Under the pieces are notes generated by a model. That model saw only the letters and a program-made list of their open reading frames with translations, had not been told where the DNA came from and did no database searches. Below, one piece after another: positions 25,641 to 37,209 of a stretch of DNA of 64,000 nt. The translations under genes and the position numbers were made by a program. Every line of letters begins with the position of its first letter. Position 1 is the first letter of the stretch. This DNA comes from Plectrocnemia conspersa (lineage: Eukaryota > Arthropoda > Insecta > Trichoptera > Polycentropodidae): assembly GCA_009617715.1 (NCBI GenBank), contig VTFK01000003.1, positions 62,001 through 126,000 of the forward strand. The letters run 5' to 3'.

Positions 25641-25990
25641 GTTAATATATTCCCATTAACAAGTTTTAGACTTTTTTAGAAAATCAGATTACAATAAACG
25701 TATTATAAAAAAAAAAAAAAAAAATATACTGTTAGTTAAATAAAACATATATCAACATATAATAACGTTTAAAAAAAACACATTTAATACGAAAAATTGT
25801 TATGCACCTTACAATAAATAAAACACAAACAATATGCACATCAGCACATATGTTTTAAGCAAAAGGATACATTTTGACGATATAACCAATGATTTTTAAA
25901 AGCAAAATTTAACACTTTTGACGCTAAGTTGCCGATAATGAGATTCCAAATAAAGTAAAGCGAAGGTCCATATATAAAGGAGAATCTAGA

Positions 25991-26711
25991 TTAGGAAATA
26001 TGGTTCTAGGACACTAACCGCCTGGAAATATACCCCTTGGACAATAACCCCCGTCAAAACCCCTGGACATTGACCCCCCGTGCAAATAACCCCCTGACAA
26101 TTAACCCACCATGCAAATAATCCCCCTGACAATTAACCCCCGCCACGTATAAAGATAATACAGATATTACTTAACACGTCTCGTGACGCTCTATTATACT
26201 TAATAAAACATATACTGACGCCATTACCAAAGTTTAGCTGTATTATACATACATATGTATCTAGCCTAATAATTTTTTTTATTTTTTTTTTTACTCTTTA
26301 TAACAAATTTGCTCGCACCGGTCACCGGTACAAAATATACAATACGTATATTTCCTTCGTAAATGTGTTAGTTTTATTGATATTTTAAAAATTCTGTATT
26401 TTGCTGAATGAAATAAATTAGTATTGATACTGATTATTCGTATTAAACATTATTTTATTAAAATAATGACCATTTATTATAAATAATAACAACTTATATA
26501 AAATACTTATCTCTATACGTGGCGGGGTTAATCGTCAGGGGGGGTTATTTACACAGGGGGGGGTTAATTTTCAGGGGGCTATTTGTCAGGGGTTATTTGC
26601 ACAGGGGATTATTTTGTACAGGGGTTAATGTCAGGGGAGTTTTGATGGGAGATATATCTATCCAGGGGTATTTGTCCTGCGTTTACATGCACTTAGGATA
26701 GGAATATTTAA
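25991..26711. mobile_element. Foldback element with C-run/G-run inverted arms
   Basis: The left arm (about 25991-26160) is a series of C-run units, and the right arm (about 26505-26711) is its inverted copy with G runs up to eight. Inner ends match as CCGCCACGTATA (about 26142-26153) and its complement near 26513-26525. Arms contain sub-repeats of about 32 bp of the form TGCAAATAANCCCCCTGACAATTAACCC, twice on the left and more loosely on the right. The roughly 345-bp spacer is AT-rich and non-coding. AGGAAATAT on the left and AGGAATATT on the right could be a decayed target duplication. There is no transposase. The class is unknown; Foldback-like or a MITE with expanded arms. Confidence 0.65.
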
Positions 26712-26773
26712 AATACGAAAAAAAGAAGGCCAAATTAAATTAGATATTTTTTTAATATATTCACTGTCTATGG

Positions 26774-27132
26774 CAGAGGTCAGAAAATTACGGCCAAATC
26801 CAGCCCTCTGCTTATTTTAATCCGGGCTGCAAGTAATTGTTAGATTTGACATATAAAAAAATCAAAGTATGTGCTATAATAGAGCGGCCAACCGTCGAGT
26901 TAAGGAGCTAGCTAGGTATCACCTTATAAGGTGCTCCTATTGCTTTGTATTTCACCGTGACGTTATGCACTTTAAATTTGACAGCATCTTCAGTGCCCAC
27001 GTAACGCCTTTTGCAATACATTTGAATATTTGAGAGAAATGATAAAGCTCATTTTAATTTTGCTTCCTGGCCCGCTGAGCTTAAAATATTTACAATCTGG
27101 TCCTTCACAAAAAAAAGGTTTGCCGACCCCTG
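26774..27132. mobile_element. Non-autonomous hAT element (MITE), 359 bp
   Basis: The left end is CAGAGGTCAGAAAATT and the reverse complement of the right end is CAGGGGTCGGCAAACC (11 of 16 match), the hallmark CAGNGGT termini of many hAT elements. Both ends are flanked by a perfect 8-bp target duplication, GTCTATGG (26766-26773 and 27133-27140); 8 bp is the standard hAT size. Subterminal GGCC/CTGGCCCG words are also typical of hAT ends. The interior is too short for a transposase and has no coding signal. The intact duplication suggests a fairly recent insertion or good preservation. Confidence 0.88.
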
Positions 27133-27255
27133 GTCTATGGTGTTACACGAGCAAAATAACCTTGTCTATATTCTTCAGTCATATGTTTTACAGAGAGACA
27201 TTCAAAACGCGTCATGGCGATTTTACAACTTTATATTTAGATTGTCTTGTATAAC

Positions 27256-27460
27256 CGGAATGTCGTAGTCCTTAAGGCGTTGAACTGATATCCTAGAGAC
27301 TATCGGTTCAGGTCCCGCAGCAAACTAAACATTTTAATATTAAGAATGCGCTATTATTAAAATTAAGCCCTAACTGCTAAGCGACATCTATTGATTGTAA
27401 GCTGTAATTATAGTTAACAATATATAATAGATATCACTAATTTACAAACTGTGTTTTAAA
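27256..27460 (+). mobile_element. tRNA-derived SINE, copy 2
   Basis: The head holds GTAGTCCTTAAGGCGTTGAA and a B box, GGTTCAGGTCC (27305-27315; one base off the consensus). The body repeats the order seen in copy 1: AATGCGCTA at about 27346, then CCCTAACTGC, then GCGACATCTATTGATTGTAA at about 27382. The 3' part, ATCACTAATTTACAAACTG (about 27434-27452), recurs at 60.86 kb. It lies about 120 bp from the hAT element. Confidence 0.7.
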
Positions 27461-27636
27461 TCTTATTCAATTAAACGTGTAAGTGTTGATTATGTTGTGC
27501 ATAAACGACTTTTACCAATAGTTTTTCAATGACGCATATTTGAGTCATCCACCTTTAGAGTGTTAAATATGGATAAATTTATATAAGTGTAATACAATCC
27601 TAAAACTCACTGAAAAAAATATGTTTTACAAGACTT

Positions 27637-27700
27637 TTAACCCTTTCACCGCGGATGACTTCTATAGGTGTCATCAAGAAAATCGCCAGTACTCATTAGA
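27637..27700. mobile_element. Possible piggyBac-like terminus (TTAA-CCCTTT)
   Basis: TTAA (27637-27640) followed by CCCTTTCACCGCGGATGA, then a short imperfect palindrome (GATGACTTCTATAGGTGTCATC), is like the ends of piggyBac-type elements, which insert at TTAA. No matching second end was found nearby, so this may be a solo end or chance. Confidence 0.35.
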
Positions 27701-27704
27701 CATT

Positions 27705-30045
27705 TAAAGGTGCCGTAAGCATTTGAGCCTAATAAAATGGCTTTTTAGTATAATTTAAGGCTGTAAATCAATTATTTGAACCATAATATTTTTAAAAATA
27801 TGGCATGAATAGGTGCCCCACATATTAACAAATTTCGAAATGGCGCTCAAAAAAATATCAGCTGTGGTGATAATATAAATGCAATCGGGGGGCCAGGCCC
27901 CAATTTTTTCAATTAAAAAATTTAAATCCGAACTCCGCCCTGATATAACCAATTTTTCGTACATAAAAAAAAAAAATAGGTGGGGCTGGTAAAGTTTTTT
28001 TATTATATTTTGTGAAAATGATCAAATTTTATATTTAGACAAATATTCTACAAGTTTTTTTCGTATGTATTTGCCCATTTGAGGCAGAAATGATAAATAT
28101 TACATTGTTTTTTTTGTGGGGATCTGTTTTGGATTGGCAGGCGTTTTTTTTACACCTAGAGCGAACCAGCGTAGTTTGGCCTCGTGGCTTTATTTTTGAA
28201 TTTTTAAGTTTTGAATTTATTAAAACAGTTTTAAAAAATATAAAATATAAAATAAAATAAACAATATAAAATAAAATAAAAAATTATTACATTAAAAGAT
28301 TATCCTAAAACTTAAAACTTTAAATACTTGTACCAGATTTAAAATTGGTAAAAATAGTCTTAGCATAAACGCATACTATTACTGTCACAGTAATAATATC
28401 ACGGTTAATATCGAATTCATCGTCACGTCCTTAAAAAAATTCAATATTATATCGTCATTCGTAATTATATGGATAATTTTTTAAAAGAAAATCAATATAT
28501 GTATTTATAAATAATTAAAACACAGATTACTAATTCTGTTTTACATAATTTAGCTATTTACTAGCTCGAAAATATATTAAATGTGTCGAGACTAATATTA
28601 TCGTTTGAGTTGAGTACCCAGGTCGATAGTTGTCAATCGCTCATTTTACTAGTGCGAGCGAGTAAGCGAGCTCTGCTAGCATAACGGCATCTCGCTCTTT
28701 TTTTCCGTCTTAAAAATTTTATTTTTATTTCATAACAGACACACAATATAAAGTAATAATTATGCACAATTAGAGCATATGATCCCGTTTCATCCCATAT
28801 CATAAAAATATAGATGCCCTTAGAAGAAAAAAATCAGTTTTAAAGCATTAATTGACAACCTAAATCTGTCAAGTCTAGCGCGATGCCGTCCTAACAGCGC
28901 GCGCTTTGACCATGTTCCGATGAAAAATTTTACAATAAACTTACACTTGTAAATTTAAGATTATTGAGTTATTTGCATAAGTTAAAAAAATTCAATATTA
29001 CTGAAATGTGTTTAACAGAAGTCTTTTTTTACTATTAATAAATTTAAATTTTCAAAATTTGCTTGAACACAAAGCCAATAAATGCATTCAAAGTTTTGTC
29101 GACATATTGTCGACGTTCGAGTACAACGCTTGAAATACGATGCAACGTTTGTGTTGTCACTACCTGTCATTACACTGAGTATAATAAGCCATTTATGTGT
29201 ACCGTCTATTTGCATTAGAGATTACAATACGTGTTTCAAATTATAGTTGTGTTAATATAGTAATAATAATTAAACTTTAGTGGAATATTGTTTTGAACTA
29301 TAAAATATAATATTCTCATTAATAAAAGTATATAAATGAGCTTAAAATTTCACCCAAGTCAATGTTTGTATATAAAGTAAACATTTAATTATAAATCTCT
29401 TGTCATTTTCATACCTGTTGAGCTTTGAGCTTCTAAAATTCATCTTAGTTTTTGAAATTCGAACAAATTGTCAAATTGCCATGTCGTGAATTTCCGGTTA
29501 ATGCTTACTAAAACATGATTAATCGTGTTTTCACCCCCAAAGCAAAAGTCAAGTTAAAAATTTAGTAGTATATATTTGTAATATTTATATTAAAATACGT
29601 CGTAGAGTTTCACGGGCGTATCGTCGTAAAGGATAATATTTTAATACAAATTTTAAGAATATATAAACTTTTAGCACTGTACCCACGGGATATATAAGTG
29701 GGGACTTTCCTTAACGTACCAAAGTAAATAATGTAAAGTTTAACCAGTTTCACAACATCAAAGAAATTTAGCGTACACCGGTAAACTCCCATATACCGGC
29801 CAATTACTCCGGTCGGGGTAATACCAAAAATTATATGCCACAACACACACACATACACGCATTATATACATAATGTGCCAATATGTTGGCAAAATTGTTG
29901 TATAAAGTTGCTCGGTTCCTAACGCATTTTTGAATCATAAAACCAATAACCTGTTATTAGTAAACGAAACGTATTATCTTTTAATTGAATAAATTTGCGA
30001 CATATTCTACTTTTAAAAGTTATCGGCTTTAAAACGTATATTTCG
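27705..30045. other. Non-coding DNA
   Basis: AT-rich with small GC-richer patches (27820-27950, 28610-28710, 28860-28920, 29600-29850). ORFs of 67-82 codons here lack recognisable domains. Nothing else is supported. Confidence 0.4.
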
Positions 30046-30049
30046 GTAA

Positions 30050-30335
30050 GTCTATCTTTAAGTTGTGGCTATTTTTTTTCGAGCGCGTATCTTGAATGTG
30101 ACGCTCAGACGAGGCGTAAGTTAGTCGAATAAGTTTTTGGAGCGAAGTAGTAGTCCGAGCGTCGAGGCGTAATTGAGTCGAATGTGCCTAGTTTGATTTT
30201 GTGCTACATTGTACACACTGTTGTGCACGTAAGCCGTATTTTCTACCTTGTACAATGAAGGGAATCGTAAAACTGCAAGCGTACTTTTTGGTGACTATTA
30301 GGTCCGCGGGCGCTGCTCGCAGACTTCAAAAAGGT
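30050..30335. other. GC-richer island with a 25-bp imperfect direct repeat
   Basis: GACGAGGCGTAAGTTAGTCG (from about 30108) recurs as GTCGAGGCGTAATTGAGTCG (from about 30159), so the unit is about 51 bp. It lies in mixed-complexity DNA without an ORF. Function unknown. Confidence 0.4.
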
Positions 30336-30339
30336 CATG

Positions 30340-31505
30340 TTATAATTTAACTTATTTTATGAACGGTACCAAAACATGGTACACACATATTTTATGCAAA
30401 AATTTATTTGCATCATAGTGTATCCAAATCATTTGAAAATGGAACGGCTGCATTACTGCTACACAAGTCCAGATTAAAGTATTTTAAATTCAACTCCATG
30501 TTAAAAGGCAGAATTAGTTAACCGTTCGTTAGTATAAAAATATAATGAAAACTCTCTACATTGTTGTTTCTCTATTTAAAAGCACTAATTTACTACATTC
30601 TTTGAATATAGAACAAACAATATTTTATTTGAATATTTGCTTATTTTATCATAGCAAATGTTTGCGAAAACACTGTACGTGCACGGCTTAAATATGCCTG
30701 GGGCGGAATTCTTTTGCTGTTGACAGTCATTTAAATTGATTTTCTTGCGTTTTTGAAATCATCCTTGGTTCATTTTTTTATTAATTGTTCATTATTTCCG
30801 TGACAAAAATATGTATTAATATTTTAATATTAGTATGTTTCTTAATAGCAGTTATTATGCATACAAATAATGTTTTGATAGATAATTAAATGTGCACAAC
30901 CTAGGGAGACATGCCTTTTGATATGTTTAAGTTTTATAACTGCATCACGTAAGTCGTCTCTAATATCGAGTTTAAACTCTTGGGATTCGACTTTCAAAAC
31001 CCAGGCTATTGCTTCGTTAAATTTGAGTCTTAAGGGTCGTCTCGGTCGATTATTATATAGTGTTATTTCAAGTCGGGAGTAAGTATTAATTTAAGATAAA
31101 GTTCCTGAAAAAAAGTGATTTTATATTTCTGTATCATGCCTTAACACCTTTAAGAATTGGGGGTAGTCATACGTCCTTTTCAATTAGCGATTTTTAAGCT
31201 ATTGAGATGATTTGAGGTATAACCTAAATATTTATAGTTGTTAAAAAAAGACAATAATCAACATAATTTGGCAAAAACTAGGATGTTGAAATTTGATTTC
31301 GTGTACTACCCTTCTTGACATTTCTTAAAAAAAAAAAAAGTAATAGCTTAACCTTGGATTTAAATTATAAATTAAAGGCCATTTTAAACACAGAGCTATT
31401 GTGACCAATGCATCAAAAGCTTTGAGGTTTGTGTCCTTTTTTTATTGTATATATAGCTTTATATTGTGGATAAATATTTTAACGTTCGTATTTTAATATG
31501 AAAAA
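30340..31505. other. AT-rich non-coding DNA
   Basis: No gene, repeat or motif that can be supported. Confidence 0.45.
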
Positions 31506-31507
31506 AA

Positions 31508-32840
31508 ATGCATTTATTATTTATTTATTTTATTAATTTATTTAGCTTAATAGCTAATCTTTACATCTACCAAATTTAGTAAACATATATAAAAATATAT
31601 AAAAAATACATAACAGAAATAAAAAATAAAAATATACAATAATAAAGTCTTAATATTATAATTTATTTCTATATGTACGAAGGTGTTTTTTTATTCCATT
31701 TATGAAACCCAGTATATTTTTGCTGTTTCGGATTTCTCTTGGAAGACTATTATATAAATCAAAACCTCCGTACATAATTCCCCTAGCCGTACACGTTTTC
31801 TTATACTTAATTATCTTTAAATTTTCTCTATTTCTAGTATAATATTTATGTACATCTTTATTTCTTATTAAATACTTATTAAAATATTCAGGTAACATAT
31901 TATTTTCTAACTTATTGCCCTATTTTGTAATTTTTTGCAACATTTGTTTATCTAATTTATTTAACATATTTAACAGTGTTGCACAATAATTAAAATGGGG
32001 CAATATTATACTATTGTAAATTATTTTTTTTGTATTTATACTTAATATTTTTCTTAATCTAGACAATAAACCTATTTTTCTACTAATTTTTTTTAATATG
32101 TAATTACAATGTTCTTTAAAATTTAATTTTGTATCAAAAATTACTCCTAAATATTTTATATTATCCACTATTTCTATACTAGAGTTATTTATTACTATTT
32201 TGGTACTATTATCTAACACATTTTTATAATTAATAAACATACATTTAGTTTTATTCTCATTTAATTTAAGTACATTATTCTTTAACCATATTTCTAATAT
32301 ACTTAATTCATTATGTAAATTATTTACAATTTCTTTAATGTTATCACCTATGCAATACATTAATGTGTCATCCGCAAATAGATGAATTTTACATTTTTTC
32401 ACGTTATTAACTATATCATTAATATACAAAATAAATAACAATGGTCCCAATTTAGACCCTTGTGGTACTCCATAAGACACTAATTTCTCTTCAGAATATA
32501 CATTATTTATTTTAACTTTTTGTTTTCTTTTATATAAGTTATTATTAAACCATCTTAAAACTATATCACTTATACCTATACTCTCCAATTTCTTTAACAT
32601 TATTTTTCTGTCTATTGTTTCGAAGGCTCTCTTGAAATCCAAGAAAACTGCTCCAATGATTTTGTTTGTATCCTTAGCCAACATCCAATCATTTATCACT
32701 ACTTGTAATGCAGTTTCAGTGGAATGCTTTTCTCTGAATCCCGATTGTTGTTCACATATTATGTTTTGAGAAGTAATAAATTTTAAGTTATTAAAAATTA
32801 TAGATATCATAGGTATTATTTTTATACAATTCTACATATT
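31508..32840 (-). mobile_element. L2/CR1-like non-LTR retrotransposon, 5'-truncated, nearly intact RT
   Basis: The RT reads from 32810 down to 31656 in one frame (about 385 codons) with a single in-frame stop, TAG at 31920-31922. RT motifs are in order: QSGFREKHST (residues 22-31), the catalytic LDFKRAF (57-63), GVPQGSKLGP (114-123) and LFADD (144-148; codons at about 32367-32381). After the stop the C-terminal domain continues (31656-31898) with DVHKYYTR and GGFDLYNSLPREI, as in L2/CR1/Daphne-type elements. The 5' part, including the endonuclease, is missing, as expected from incomplete reverse transcription. The 3' end is at about 31510 with a (TAAA)-like tail, read on the minus strand. The clade call rests on motif style; Daphne/L2 versus CR1 cannot be separated by eye. 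Confidence 0.88.
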
Positions 32841-32844
32841 ATCA

Positions 32845-33150
32845 CTGCAAAACACATTTTCCAGCATCACATTAAAATAAAGCAATTATATTTTGTGAAG
32901 CGTTTCAAATTACACTTGTAATGAAGTTTCTAGTGCTAATGACTATAAAACATTTTCGCATGTCTGGGTGTAAGTATTTGTATTAAGCTTTAAAGAATCT
33001 TCATGATAAAATTTTTCGTAACAATTTAATTCCATCGTAAAGACTCCATTAAAAAAACACCTTCTGTCAGCATGCAAACACAACACAGCACAACCGCTCC
33101 ACTGCCCCTCTATATGGCCTTAATTAAAATATATGTTTTAAATAATTAAA
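32845..33150. other. AT-rich non-coding DNA
   Basis: Nothing is supported apart from a short CACAACACAGCACAACCGC-rich patch near 33080. Confidence 0.4.
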
Positions 33151-33159
33151 TTTTGCACA

Positions 33160-33600
33160 CACGCACGTTTTCTCTCTCTGAATATGCTTATAAACATAAT
33201 TTAAGAGTGCTTCACCTTAGTCGTGGGGGGATTAGGGGTCGTGGTTTAAGCGCGGTCATATATTGTAAATTAATTAACCGGTGCCTCGTTATACGTGGAA
33301 TTTCCGACGACTCAAGGCATGTAAATTGTAATTAAAAGCGTCCCCGAGTGAGGACCGTGAGAAGCATCGAAAGCTCAGTTATAGGAAAAGCGTTTTTTGA
33401 TTAATTGGTGCTCAAACGGGAGCAAAAGCTCGGGGCCGGTAATGACTTCTTAATGATCATTAGTCTTGTGCCCGTGTAGTGTCTCATTATCGGGAATAAT
33501 TTAATGTTATTCCGTTTGGCACTCTTGCCGGCTCTTGGGAATTGACGAATGTCGAACCTTGGATATAATCAAAGATGTTGAGCGATTTAAAGTTAAGTAC
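33160..33600. other. Mixed-complexity island, candidate conserved non-coding element
   Basis: GC-richer unique sequence, free of homopolymer runs, with several homeodomain-type words (AATTAATTAAC near 33271, GTAATTAAAAG near 33328, TTGATTAATTG near 33398). It contains a 60-codon ORF of no recognised type. The regulatory role is inference only. Confidence 0.3.
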
Positions 33601-34052
33601 CAAGAATAAATTGGAAGGAATCTAATGGTGTGTTTGTACTGCGAAAGAAACAAAAAATCGGACTTGCTGATATTAAAACATGACCCGTAAGACAGAAAAT
33701 GATCAAATTCTGCACTATCAATTGTATTCCATCATAGAAAATGTTTTATACATATTTATTATTAATATAAGCAATCTTGCAGCTTTGCTTTGTAAGCTTT
33801 TTTTGGATACACTTAGATCGTAATGCGTCACGCATGATTTTACTATACAGCAGTGAATGCCAAAGCTTCCATTAATAATTATATAAGTTTAAAACATCGC
33901 CAAATAAGGTCACGAATTGTCATAGTGAAAGACTATCCCTTTCTGTTTACCAATTTAAGAGCGGTGTTTATTTTATTAATTAACCTTAATTACATTTAGT
34001 TGCGTTCCAAAAGTTCATAATACACACTCTTGCAAGTACACCATAAACATAG

Positions 34053-34110
34053 CATTACCTTTTTTCATGGATTTTTACTTTCATTACCTTTTTTCATGGA
34101 TTTTTACTTT
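34053..34110. repeat. Perfect 29-bp tandem duplication
   Basis: CATTACCTTTTTTCATGGAT plus nine further bases is repeated exactly at 34053-34081 and 34082-34110. Perfect identity implies a recent event. Confidence 0.9.
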
Positions 34111-34114
34111 CGGG

Positions 34115-35795
34115 GTGGTTAGGGGGTTTGCCCAGTTTAATATTTTTTGTGTCATATTATTGTATACAAGCCATATTCCATGTCCAGTTTTTCAATCGAT
34201 GCAAAAAAGATTCGTGCTTTTATATTGCACTCAAAGCAAACATTCCAACTGATAATTGGGGAGAACTCAAAACTTTTTTTAAACCACCTTTGTGTCATAA
34301 AAATTAGTGGCATATTCACCATACACGCGGCAAGTGTTTTTAATTGCCGCAATTGCAGAACTACCTTTAAAAAATTCAAAAAATAATCAATGTCGTATGT
34401 TGCTTTTTTGATAAGCATTCACAAAGAAAAATAATATGACTCTTTACTGTTCGCTGGCTAAGCCAAAAATTAACAGAAAGTTTTGTATACAGTAAAATAT
34501 TATACGGATGTTATTTATTAATTTAAGGAAAAAAATATATTTTGTTAGCATCATAAAAATTTTAAAACATTTACATTAACTTATGGGTTAATGAAAAAGT
34601 ATTTTTATGATGTCGACAATATATTTTTTCTCTGAATTGATAAATATACATCATCTATCCCAAAACTGCTTTGTCAAGAGCGCGCAGACAAAATCGCGCA
34701 AACCGTCGTTATTACATATAACAAAAGCATTGAGTTTGGTTAATGTATAAACAGTCTGCAGAACGGTTTAAGCATACAAATTAGATAATATAAAAATAGT
34801 AAATATATAAATTATAAAACGTAAATATCTATACAAAAATATTAATTTTACTAACAAATAGCAAAACAATAATTAAATACCAAAAATATTGAATCGTCAC
34901 CTCATTTTATATTGCACATTAGAAACTGATATTTTTGTTGGAGATTATATTAAGCGCTCAAATAGTTTTATTTTTTTGTTTTAAACGCTTTTTTCTCGCG
35001 CGCTATTGTTAAGTTCGCTTATGGTGGTTGTTGATTTTGTCGCATTACTTTGTCGGTGCATTTTCGTTCTTATTATTTTTTGACTTACAATATAGAGTCC
35101 AATCTTAATTCATCTTACATTTTAAAACCTCTTTATTTTTTTTTTCACACTTAGCTTAAAATCAGTACAAATAAAATATATTATAAATTATGATATATAT
35201 TGAAAATACAAGCAAAAATATTTTTTGTATATTGCTTTAGTTAATATTTAACTGTTGCTGTATAAATATATGATACTTTTTTAAAAATCTATATATAGAT
35301 TTTTTTAATAAAAAGTGAAATTTAGTATATAAAAATTGCTGCAAAAAAATATTTTTTGCTGCAGTTTTTGCCATTTAGATTCATATTTTAAAATTGGTAT
35401 TTAAATTTTTTTAAATATTTGTAATGTTTTAACATATCTAAGAAAAAACTGCAAAGCGTTAAAAAATGTTTTATAATCAACATTAAAATAAAATAAATAT
35501 TAAATTACCTTTTTTCACACACTTTTATTAGCAGATATCTGCCAAATTCTTGCGTTTTTGCACCAGATATATTTATATTTGACACTGGCTTATATCAAAA
35601 CTATGTTAATATTTCTCTGGATTTTATAATGTAATATATAATATCAATATTTTAAAATAAAATATTCTAGTTAATTTAAAAAAAAATCAAAATAATCAGA
35701 TTGAGATTTTTAAAAACCGTTTTTATCAAAACATATAAGATATTTAAAAAATATATTAAATTTAATATAAGTTTTATATAAGTATTGTGCTATTT
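34115..35795. other. AT-rich non-coding DNA
   Basis: Overlapping ORFs at 34067-34418 on both strands have no recognised domains. A perfect A/T palindrome centres on TATATA near 35291-35292. Nothing else. Confidence 0.4.
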
Positions 35796-35799
35796 ATTA

Positions 35800-36060
35800 T
35801 TAGCGCAGACCCTTTTGGACGTAGCATCTGGGGACTGCGGTTACTGTGAGGATCTCTGGTGGCGCAAGAAGCTGTAGACAGCGTACTCTATACTTCATGC
35901 ATATCATCACCAAGTGATTAATGCTGTTTCTGGCTATCTTCGCTGGCTAAGGCCCTTTGAAAGGTACTTTGTGTAGGTAGCATCTGGTGCTCTATTAGCG
36001 CAGTTCTTATTTGGTAAGATTGACTCTCTGAGGACACTATTTTAGCATTTAAATATCCGA
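35800..36060. other. GC-richer patch with mirrored words
   Basis: TTAGCGCAG and GTAGCATCTGG occur near 35800-35835 and again, in the reverse order, near 35975-36005 (GTAGCATCTGG then TTAGCGCAG). This suggests a rearranged duplication or a decayed repeat. No protein match is recognised. Confidence 0.3.
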
Positions 36061-36439
36061 TCGTACACTAGCTCTAACTGTACTACATTGTCTTTTGTCC
36101 TTGCTTCTCTGCTATACCAAAACTTTTATACAATTTCGCGAAAGGTTTAAACTTTTTTATAGTTTTGTACGTAATAAATTCTTATTGCGATAAATGGATT
36201 CAAATACTCTTCTATCTTTTATTACTCTGAAGCAGGTTCAATAGAATTTCGCCAGAATCTGTGTGACATACATTTGTTAATTGCCTCAGTATATAAGCAA
36301 GCGCTCGATTATATTATTTTTAATCTTAACAAAATAAATTATATTAGGAGTTTAAAATTTAACGATTGAATAATTAAGTTTGCATAAATATTTTGTGATT
36401 ATAAAATAGGTATCTTACTCAATGTTTTTATAGACAAAA

Positions 36440-36690
36440 ATAAGGCAAAACGTAGCGTTGTGGTGCATTGCCGGTCAGCTTGTTATTTGGCTGACAAAAA
36501 AACATTTAACGTAGCATTATGCGGCGTTCATAAATTGTTAGCCGACGGCAAGATAGGCCACCTTTATTGCAATTCTGTGTTTCCAATTAATACAAGAATG
36601 ACGTCAATTGCTCTACAGTAAACGGCACTGCAGCGGCTACTGTTAATTCCCATGATTAACATTCGTAATTAAGTGTATTAAAGTGTAAGC
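36440..36690. other. Mixed-complexity island
   Basis: Unique, GC-richer DNA between AT-rich flanks, without an ORF. Two GTAGCNTT words about 60 bp apart are present. Candidate non-coding element, unproven. Confidence 0.25.
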
Positions 36691-36899
36691 TACGTACATA
36701 CGTATATAAATTAACGCATAGAACCATACATATTAATTCATTAATTTAATTTTAAATATATAGTACACATTATAAATAGTGGTGACCTGCAAATAACTGT
36801 AGTGTTATTGATTACCTGAAAAATTTAAGTGCATATATAATTTTTTTAATATAAAACCATTTAACTTAAAAAACAACAATAGTGCACACATAAAAAAGG

Positions 36900-37200
36900 A
36901 GAGCAACATCTCGCAAAAATCACAGTGATTGACAAGGTCGTTATGAATCTAGATGGTTCGCGCAAGAAGAGCGTTTTCAAGCGCTGACGTCCTGACCGAC
37001 GGTTGAGAACAATGGACGCGATCGCGACCCTCTAGGGCATTTTAAAGCTCGTAGCTAAGCATCGATGAATTTTCGCCATCACTCAAAAAACTTTTAAATT
37101 GTTTCATTGCGTAAAGTCTACGCTAAAAATCCAATGAAATATATTGCATCGTGTAAACCTGTGTATTCTTAGACCTCCTGAATATCTCGGATCCTTTGAA
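36900..37200 (-). pseudogene. Jockey-type retrotransposon fragment, extreme C-terminus
   Basis: The minus strand encodes RRLYAMKQFKSFLSDGENS (about 37130-37070), matching RRSVYVIKHFWKLLKG of the young copies at 48 and 54 kb. It then encodes SRSRPLFSTVGQ and SALENALLARTI, matching SRPLFLPVK and GALANSSLAKAI. At DNA level about 36950-37035 is closely similar to about 46130-46215, so the two are sister fragments of one subfamily. Stops are present. Confidence 0.68.
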
Positions 37201-37209
37201 CACATTGCG

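Noticed and set aside
26519..26701. Gly-rich 60-codon ORF in the foldback arm
   Set aside because: The peptide repeat (RGGYLHRGG type) comes directly from the G-run tandem units. The inverted copy at 26.0-26.16 kb shows the DNA is structural.
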